A stretch of 64,000 nucleotides of DNA, taken from NCBI RefSeq assembly GCF_008831285.2, contig NC_045147.1, positions 14,920,854 through 14,984,853 on the forward strand. Direction: 5' to 3'. Below the pieces are notes generated by a model that was not told the origin of the DNA, did no database searches, and saw only the letters and a list, made by a program, of their open reading frames with translations. This document shows, piece after piece, positions 50,401 through 60,200 of this stretch (positions are counted from its first letter, which is position 1; every line of letters starts with the position of its first letter). The translations under genes were made by a program, and so were the position numbers. The stretch comes from Nymphaea colorata. Taxonomy: Eukaryota; Streptophyta; Magnoliopsida; Nymphaeales; Nymphaeaceae.

Positions 50401-53400
50401 GCGTCATTCACTGATCCATTTATTCCAGCTGTCCTTTCAAACTGTTTCATGCTCCACAGACCAAACTCAGAATCAAATAGCCTAGAATGACCAGATTGTC
50501 TGACAAAATTTACAAGTGCCTCTGAAAATCGTTTCCCATTCCGTGGCAAAATTCTATAGGCACGATTTTCACAAAAGAGAAAACCACTTACTAAGCTGCT
50601 AACCAACAGGAACATGGGCCTTCAGAGGCGATTAAACTCTGCACAGTTAGTTGTAAAACTCAAACTATTGACTGAAAATTCCAGTCCTCCTTCAACGTAT
50701 ATCTTAATGACATGATTAGCAGTGAGATAGACTGGGATGCTACCAGTACCAACAGGAAGCTTTTCATCTTCAGAAGGGAGGGGCATGTTATGAAATGAAC
50801 AGATTCCCATCAAGCATCAAAACCATCTATCAGTGTCTAGTGCTATACACGCTCCCTTCCATACTAAGTCCCTCAGCCCTAGCTTTTCAATCCAAAGCCC
50901 ATGCAACCATTCTCTAAATTCCCACTGTCCTATGCAATTACTTGCGCACCAACATGAGTTGTAATGGTCATTGTCTTCACCTAGAAAACTGGATAAGTAA
51001 TTGATATCCTCAATTTCTTTCATTCTCTTCAACGCCATGAAGTCCAAGCCCTGTGATGCTCGTTTTTGCTCATACACAATATTCCAAATGCATCCCATCT
51101 CTTCTAGTGGAATGTGTGCTGACTTGGCCTTGTATGCTGATTCTAGGACAATGGATAGTAGAAGGCGTTTTTCTATAGTCAAAGTTATGGGAGTACCTCG
51201 ATCATCATACTCAAGCAACTCATGCTCAATTGAAACATCAAGGTAAATAACGTGCATTCCCAATCTACTATACAGTATACACTCTGTCATTAAATTTCTC
51301 CTGCAATGAGTAACAATTTTGTTAAAAATTGAAGACAGGAAAGTAGCTACCTTCCAATAACAACTCAATATAGCCTAGGAAGTAGAGAACAGGGAGGCGA
51401 TTTTGACATCTGCCAATTATCCTTCAGCATTTCCAACATTTCCCCACTCTTCAACATGTACCAAGACAATTGTTGACTTCACAGAGATGTCATCCATGCA
51501 AAAGTCAACTCCAAATTCAAACTGCAACCAAATTTCCTTGAGTAAGAAAAGCTGTATCTGGGTTGGAACTTTGTTTGGTGGAGCGTTAATGCATAATAAC
51601 ATCAATGCTCAAAGAAATCCTTCTCTATTGTATGAGATGAGTAAAAAGGAATATAGTTGTATGGCTAAAACTGGTTGTGCATCAGCACTGCCGAGTGGCA
51701 CACTTCCTCACATTCTTGGCCACTAACCCATCGCTCGTGAGCATTAGTTCCAAAGTCCATATCTCTTCTATAGCTGAATGGAAACAGGGTGGCAATTTTC
51801 ATTCCATTCCAAAACACCAGGGGTGTTGTATTCTTGCAGAAATCACTTTATATTTTTCCCTAATAACAGCTGTTGAAAATTATCACTCAAAAGCATAGTC
51901 AGCACATGAACAACATAACCATACATTCGCCACTTTTCCATTTCTCTTGTGTAGCACTCAGACAAAATCCAGCATGCACACCAAAGTCCCAACTGATTGC
52001 TTCTCCCTCCACATTCAGACCTCTTGGTGATGTATCAGGTGCAATTAATGCAACATCCTCGATAGGAGCTGCACGTTGAGCCCCAGACTTGATGATAAAG
52101 TTCTCATCTGAACATGTAAGTCGAGACAACCAATAGAGCACAGGGAGCTTCTGAGAGTCCGGAGAAGGAGGGAAGTAGATATAGAAGGTCATAGAGCAGC
52201 CGAGTGTTGGACTGAAACGGCGGTACCTCTTGTTGTAACCCCCAAAAATCTTGGAGCTACCAATCTTCGTCAATCCTTCCATTTCCAGCAGAAGATATCT
52301 CGAGGATTCATAGAACCCTAAACCTCCCTCTCTTCCTATGTCCAATCCACTCAACGCCCCACCAGCCATGGGGGTTGGTCGTTCGTAACTTGTTGGTTTC
52401 CCACTTTTGTGAGCATGTTTTGGGAGTTTCCCTCATTTCACCCATGGTCTTATGTTTGATCTTATTTGCAGGGCTATTGCCATAAGAGCTATGCAGTAGT
52501 CCTCCAACAGGCTCTTCTTACTCATGAGTTCAGTCCAAACGTCTATGATTATCCTCCAAATCCCCTGGCTTTATCTGCCCTATTCATTTCACTCATGCAC
52601 CATACCCTTTGTGCAAGGGTTTCTCGACTCCCTCCCCATCCACAAGAGAATTCCCAATTCCGTCAGGGTTGCCTAAACATATCGACACAGTGGCCAAACC
52701 AGCCATGAGGGTTTTCCTGGTTGCAATACGCGCTTTCATCCTTGCGTAAGGCTGCAACTAATGTTATCCGTATCGTACGATACGGACGCGTATCGTACGA
52801 TACGTATCGTATAGGTCGAAGAAACCTATACGATACGTGTTTGATAAGCGATACGCGTCCGTATCGTACGCGTATCGTCCGTATCGTGCAATACACCCCC
52901 GTATCGTACGATACGGGTTAAAACACATTTTTTTAATTTTGAAAGTTTAAACACTCCTCCCTCTCTCTCTTCTTATATTTAAAGACTCCAAGAGACATAG
53001 GAGGGAGAGATTTTGCTCATTTTCATAAAAAATAACCGAGGATTCATTAATTTGAGAGATATTATCGTTGAATCATGAAAGATGATAACTATATGTTTTA
53101 AACTGTGATGTAATCTAAGTCCTAAAACTCCAAGTCCTAAGATTCTATAAAATTTTCAAGTTTAAAATTGTGATGGATGCTTATTATGTTATTTTGTATA
53201 TCTAATTTCTTATTTTTGAATGTGTTGTTGATAATTTGATATACATGAATGTTTCTTATGAATGATGATCTTTTTTATATTTGAATACTTTTTTCTTGGT
53301 TTCTATTTTTTTGTTCATTTTTTCAGATTTTTAATGATTTTTCTCTATTTTTTCTGATTTTTAAATATTTTTTAAAATTAAAAAATTAATTTTACGATAC

Positions 53401-55301
53401 GCTACGCTACGTTTGCGATACATTACGATACGGCGTATAGGTCGGCCCGACCGATACACGATACGCTATGCCTTTTATAACATTGGCTGCAACCAAAGCG
53501 CCCTGGCGCTCCACCAACAACTCCTCTCTTGAGGGAGCTGTTTCTCCTGCAACTTGTCCATCCCGACACAAAGATTCCATAGAAACGTCAAAAAAATGGT
53601 GTGTACATTGTCTTTTTAATGTTGGCTAGGACAATGCCCCCATAGCCTAATCGATGCTCACCAAAACTGACAATGGCTATCTCCAGCATGAATGGACAGG
53701 GGCGGAAACTGAAAAGAGGTATGGACCAGTTCTTACAGGGTAACAACGGAATCTTTGATTTCCATCCATGTCGATTCATGCTGGAGACAGCCATTGTTGA
53801 TTTTGGTGAGCACCAGTCCCCCCTGCATGAACTGATCTATACCTCTTTTGGCAGCATCAGCAATTTCTTGGCGATTTTCCTGTAGGTCCTCTTCTTCGTT
53901 GCTTGTTATCGCTTGCTTAATGAACTCCTCATGAGGAGGTTCGTTGTTGCTATCGCGAAACGCGAGCAAATAGAAGATCTATTTAGCCGTCTCTTCATCT
54001 CGAGGGACCGGCGCTATGGTTGCTTGGTGCATCGTTTGCTTTAGTATCCATGTATAGAATCTCTGAGGTATTCTCTGTTTTGTTCCCTGTTGAGCAATTG
54101 TTCCAACAAGTCACTGAAAGCCTTCTATCCAGTCATCATCATCCCCAATCTCCGATCAATGGATTCCAAGGACTGCTCAATCTTCCCAAAGCTCCTTTCC
54201 ATCGCCTCCAGATGATTGACCATCATTTGGCACTCTTCATCGATTGTTTGCGAAAGGATTCAAGAGTTGTGAGATCCTCAATAGTAGACATTATGAAGAG
54301 GGTGGTCCAGCTTGGTGAGAAAGATGACTGGCTCTGATACAAATTGATAGCGTTTGTTACCTTGTTCCCACCAAATACAAACAGAAACCCAACACACGCA
54401 CACGATGCTCACCATAATCCCATATTAGGGTTCCCTCCCAGAGGGATCAGTTACACCCAAAAGTCAGGGATAAAATGAGAATTTGGAAAATACTATTAAT
54501 AATACGAAACCCGATAATAGAAAATGAACGCATATCATAGTGAGCAACAAAAGCTTTTAGAGAAAGTAAACAAATAGAAACAAATTGCAGTATTTGATAT
54601 TTTGCACATACGGAATATAAAACTGAAATGTGCATATGTGTGCACGCATAGGTTGTGTTGCATGTGCGTGTTTTCCTCTATGTATACAGATACAGGAAGA
54701 GGGAACAATAGTAACAAAGGGGTGAGAATGTAGAAAGAAAACAAAGTTTAAAAGTTAAATTAAATTAGTTATCTCTACTCTATAATTACTAAGATATCAT
54801 TTTTATCATTTATGTAGTTAATTTTTTCATGTTTTCTTATTATATTTTGATTTATTTTTTAACTAATTTTCAACATTATTTTCTTTTAAAAAAAATTGCA
54901 GAGATTTTTTTTGAGAAAAACAAGGTTGCCAAAAATTTACATGAGAAAATGACATAATGATTAGAGTTCCTCACTCTAATCCCCCAGGAAAAACACCAGA
55001 AAGCAAGAACAGAAGGGGAAAATACAGAAAAAGAAGGGAGATTGGATAACAAAAGGGGAATTAGGGTTTTTAATCAACAATTAGCCCTAAACAAAAGAAA
55101 TAGACCGTTTCAAGAGGCCTAACCCTTAGATCCGAATTGGATCTTGGGTCCAATAACTAAGAAGATCCAAACCCAAAAATAACATCAATGTTCAAATAAA
55201 CCTAAACAGATTCGAATATAAGAAACGATCTGCTCAAAACTATACTGCGTCAGCAAAGTTGTCTTTTAAAACCTGAGAACCATTGTGACAATTATATACA
55301 T

Positions 55302-55332
<31 letters not shown>

Positions 55333-57213
55333 GTGTGTGTGTGTATAAGAATGCAAATGCAAAAAAGGAAGTATACATTGCAATATCTATGTCCTGGCAA
55401 TCTTTTGAGAACATTGGTATATTTTGTCAGTATTTTCATATATAGAGATACTTTGCAATAAAAACATGCTGTCTCAATATAACGTTTACATTTTATGACC
55501 ATGGGACAAATATGAGGTACATTTCCTTGTGGCATGCGTTCACGAAGTGCGGACATGTTTCTTTTTTTTTTTCCTTTTTTCGGAACTCTGAAACAAGACA
55601 TTTTTTTGTGTGTCTGCGTGCATTGAAGCACAGTTTTACTAATAATGGATATTTACATTTCTAAAAGTCTATAGGAATCAAACTAGTTTAATTTGATTAA
55701 AATTTCAAATGCCTTAGCATCTTACTCAAGAACTAAGGAAAGAAACAATGCACTACTGGGTTATGTATCAGATTGAGGTTTTGTTTCAATATCAAGATTC
55801 TGAATCATACTTAACCAGTTGCACTACCACCCCACTCACAGATGCTAATTGGCCCTATTGCTAACAGCATGTAACTTTTTATCATCCTCAGATGTAGACT
55901 TTTTACCTTTTCCCAAGTACTCTTTCTTGGTGAAAGTTTCCATTTTATGATTTCTAATTTTTTTCCTCCCCTAAAATTTTCAGCAAATTCTTGCTACATT
56001 TTTCTGATGTCATGAGAAACCAATAGGATATCGCTAATTCTGGTTACTAGAGTTTATGACATCACATAATCTATATAGACCATAAGTATGGATGGCAGCC
56101 AATTTTGCCAGAAAAAGAAAGAAAAAAGGCGTCCATGAAGGAAATAAAATTCAGAAATTGCCAAACCCAGAAAAAATAGCAATAAAAGCAATCAATAATA
56201 GCCACACAATAAAATAAACGACTTAAACAATGTCATGCTAAGAGCACCAATCTGCCTAAATGCTGGCAAAAATTTAATGTTTCTGAAGGCATCAAATAAC
56301 TAAAAGCTAATCATCATATAGAACCAAAACTGAAACTAGTTAGCATGTCACCTAACTGACATGGATACGGCAATTTAGCCGCTGTGCACATGTCAACATG
56401 CTGACATGTGGGCATGGGAACAGCAACACACTTGGACATGGTTTCTTAAAAAAACATATTATTTTTTGCATTTTTTTATATTAATTTTATCGTTTTGTAT
56501 ATTATTTTTGCATATTAAATATTAATTATCCAAAATGTATTTTTCACTTGTTTCACATTTTTCTCACCTGCTTTTTATTGTGAAATTTTGCACACACATA
56601 CATGTATATGCATATGTACTTTTTGGCTTCCCTGTATCCATAATTTTGCCGTGTCCATATCCACTTCCCTATACCCGTACCAGACTACCAGTATCCGTGT
56701 GACTTAGCTTGTCACAACTGCGGAAACCAAAGGGATGATGCAGTAAACTGTTTGTTGAGAGTCAAGACAACAACCTGAATCAGTGTAGCCGCTCTTTGCT
56801 CCTTTACAAATAGGAATTTTTGGCGCACAGACAAAGCACGAATACAGGCTTGTACGACAAGAACAGATGAATAAACTTGCAAATAGGCATTCCTGAGCAA
56901 GTAACCACGAACATATTTCTGAATTACAATGGATGCAAAATATTTTCTCTTAGCCACATAAATGCTTCGTGCAACAAAACCTGCAAGATGAAAGACAGCA
57001 AATTCATGCTCTTCTCATAAATGATCCAGGAGAAAAGAAAAACAGGTATCTTGAAGCAGCATGACTATCTTTTTGTTTAACTACAAAGACAGAAAATTGT
57101 TTCAACCATTGTCATAAATATCTTTCCCAGGTATTATTCAACGAGTTATTTTTCCCAAGAAAATCTCAAGTGTCCACAAAATTAAAAAATATATAAAGAT
57201 TAAGGCACACACA

Positions 57214-57264
<51 letters not shown>

Positions 57265-60200
57265 CTTTTTTAATTTTCTACAAACTTATCAATAAGTATT
57301 CAAAATAGTTTTTAAAATTTTAATGTAAAAATGGAAATATACACTGGAAATACATTAAAAATAATTTTCATAAAAAATAGAAATACATCACAATGACATT
57401 ATGATGTTACAGCAAGAAATATTTTCATGTGATCATTTGACAATATCATAAGATTTCCAAATAAAATGTCTTTCCTCTTCGTGGTGACAAAAATGCAATA
57501 CTTGCAAAAATATGTGCATATCAATTTGTGACTATCGATCCAACTCAAAATGGTACAGGTGCAAATGGAGCTAAAAGGAGGTGTAACATAAAAGGGAGCA
57601 TACCACGACATGCAGCTTGAAGCTTAATGGCAGCAGATTTCTTCAACATAAAGTCTTTGTATGCAACAAATGTACGCCAACACCCTTGGATAACTTTCGC
57701 TGCATTATCCAAGACCTCAGCGCGTTTACCATCCAAAACAGCAATTTGGCCAGCTCTAAGAAAAGCTTTACTTCTACCCAGCTGCAAATGTTTTTAATTA
57801 TTGCAAGGTCAATCAGTAAAAAATATGGAAGAATTTAATAGTAAGAGCAACTTGATACCCCAGAATGTTTTTTAATTGAATGAACCTGAACTTACTTGGT
57901 AATTTTCAAGTCCCAGCTTTCGAAGAAGCTTGTCTGCCACATCCTTTTCATCATAACTGATAGAAGGTTTTATACAACATAAGTTCTATGTGTGGTAGCA
58001 GTACAATGAAACCAGAACTCATTTAAATGAAGGATCTAGACATGACAACAACAGAACAAATACATCATACATGAGCTTGATTGGACAAGCCAGCAAACAC
58101 AATCTTGGTACATCAGCACATGCAAATAGATGACATACATACAAGGGAGTGACAAGCAGCTATCAGAGACAATCAAAGGCAATAACCACTACCCATACAT
58201 GTCTGCATATACATGTGCACATAGATACATACTCATAAAGCACCATAGCATCAAGAAACCAAAAAAAAAGAAAGAAATGTCCAGAAGATGCATAGAGATG
58301 CAAGTATAAAACACAGTAAATAAAAATACATAAAAATAATGACAAGAATATGTACAGGTACGATTACACAAATGCATGAGATCATGTTGCATAGACACTC
58401 AGACAAGAGCATCATAATAATGTGAAACCAAAAAAAGAACTGAACATGCATTACACCTGAGACAGAGAGATGGGAGAGAGAGAGAGAGAGAGAGAGAGTC
58501 TGTATGTGTGTTAATAACGTGAATCAAAAAAAGAAAAAAACAAAACATGCATTTGCGTGTGTATGCCTGAGACAGAGATAAGAAGGAGTGTGTGTGAGAG
58601 AGAGAGACAGAGACAGAGACAGAGACAGAGATAGGACCATCTAAACTCTTTTAAACGATATACAGAATGCAGCACAGAAAAAGAAGATCGATTTGATTTT
58701 GATAGGTGATTTAAGAATAGAAAAGGGGCTGAAGGGACAGAAAGGCAGTTGGCATGACACAATCATCACAAAGTTTACGATCTCAATTAGTAGCCAAGAC
58801 ATTTTTACTGATAAATTTAGTTTTTAGCAACACATGAACAAAAGATCCAATTTATTTATAAGAAATTGTGCTGTAAACAGCCTACAAAATGACACAAATT
58901 CAGTACCATACACAATAACGCTAAGTTCATCAAGATATTAATCATTCTACAATTTCTGGTCATGTAAAAGGAAACTTACAAAAGTTCAAGCATTACCTTC
59001 CATCCAGAAATTCTGGGCCCAGAATTCCAAATCGGTCCAAAAATTCTGCATAAGTCCTCCTGGTTGGGTAACCAGCAAGACTTATCCGCACAGCTTCAAG
59101 AACACCCTGGCAAGGAGGAGGAAAAAATGTAGTCTCATGGTAAAAAGAAACTAAGTCATCATCATCCAAAGAAAGAGTAGCTGTAGCATGTCAAAAGAGC
59201 CAGAAATTGTTGGAGCAGTAAAAGTTATAGATTTGTCATAGATAATTAAAAGAAAATGATGCAAGATCAACGTAATAAACCACAAAAAAAGGATATGAAA
59301 AGAAAAGCAATGTAACAACTCTATCCGATCAATAATCCCACCAAATATCCAAAGCATGCACATATCCAATGGAGGAATAACGTCAATGAAGGTAAAAAAC
59401 AACTCCAGCAAGTAAATAACTGCGTCATTTCTAGACAGATAGCTATTATTTTGCCCTCACATTGTCCGTAACGAGTCACAACAAAAGTAGAAGAACACCA
59501 CAGAAGTAAGTCCACCGTGTCATTTCTAGACAGATAGCTATTATTTTGTCCTCACATTTTTTTAACTTAAAACAGATTTTGTAACATTGTCCTAAAACAT
59601 TTGCATCAGTTGATCAGCTTGTATACTAGCAAGGGATTTCAAAAGTACTACAACGTTTGCATTTTATCCTTCACCTAACACTTTTTACAATGCATACATC
59701 AACAACCCACTAATTCAGACTGCAACATTTATGCCTCAAGCATATTAACACATACACCTCGTTTTTTCCATGTGTTACACTTCGAAGCAATGCAAGTTAG
59801 TTTGAAATATAAATGAATTCCAAGCATTATTAGTATTGATATGCAAGTTACATGCTTCATAACGCATTTCCTAACTCCTAGTCGTCCAAGGAAACTTCAA
59901 TATACTTCTACCATCAGCTTTTCAATTCACCAAATATACAATAAGCCAGAGCACTAGAGATCTCTAATGCTTTAAAAGGAGAGCAAACAGCCTATCCAAA
60001 GTCATCATGCTTAGTTCCTTAAAATTACATTCACCAAACTTTTGCACTGATCCTATCAAGATCAAGATGTTTATGCTGATTTGGAGAGAATCACCTTTTG
60101 AGCCAACCTTTCAAGAAAAGAAGAACCATTCTTATTAGTTCAAAAACTTGATGTCTAACTTCTTGATTGTCGAAGAAAACCAGACTCAGAGAACTCAAGG

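Larger units (their letters stand above)
48110..54466 (-). mobile_element. Decayed LTR retrotransposon carrying host gene fragments
   Basis: Related sequence occurs at 48124-48240 and 54356-54466 (for example AAATACAAACAGAAACCCAA and GGGATCAGTTACACCCAAAA), with about 8 mismatches in 113 bases. On the sense (minus) strand the right copy is followed by a degenerate tRNA-Met primer site (TTGTATCAGAGCC, near 54334). The left copy is preceded by a polypurine tract (TTTAAAGGGGGGAGT, near 49821-49835). Between them lie gag-like remnants, two broken host gene copies and an hAT element; no reverse transcriptase or integrase was found. I infer a non-autonomous element. It is far older than the copia insertion. 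Outer boundaries are approximate because the right LTR is truncated. Confidence 0.7.
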
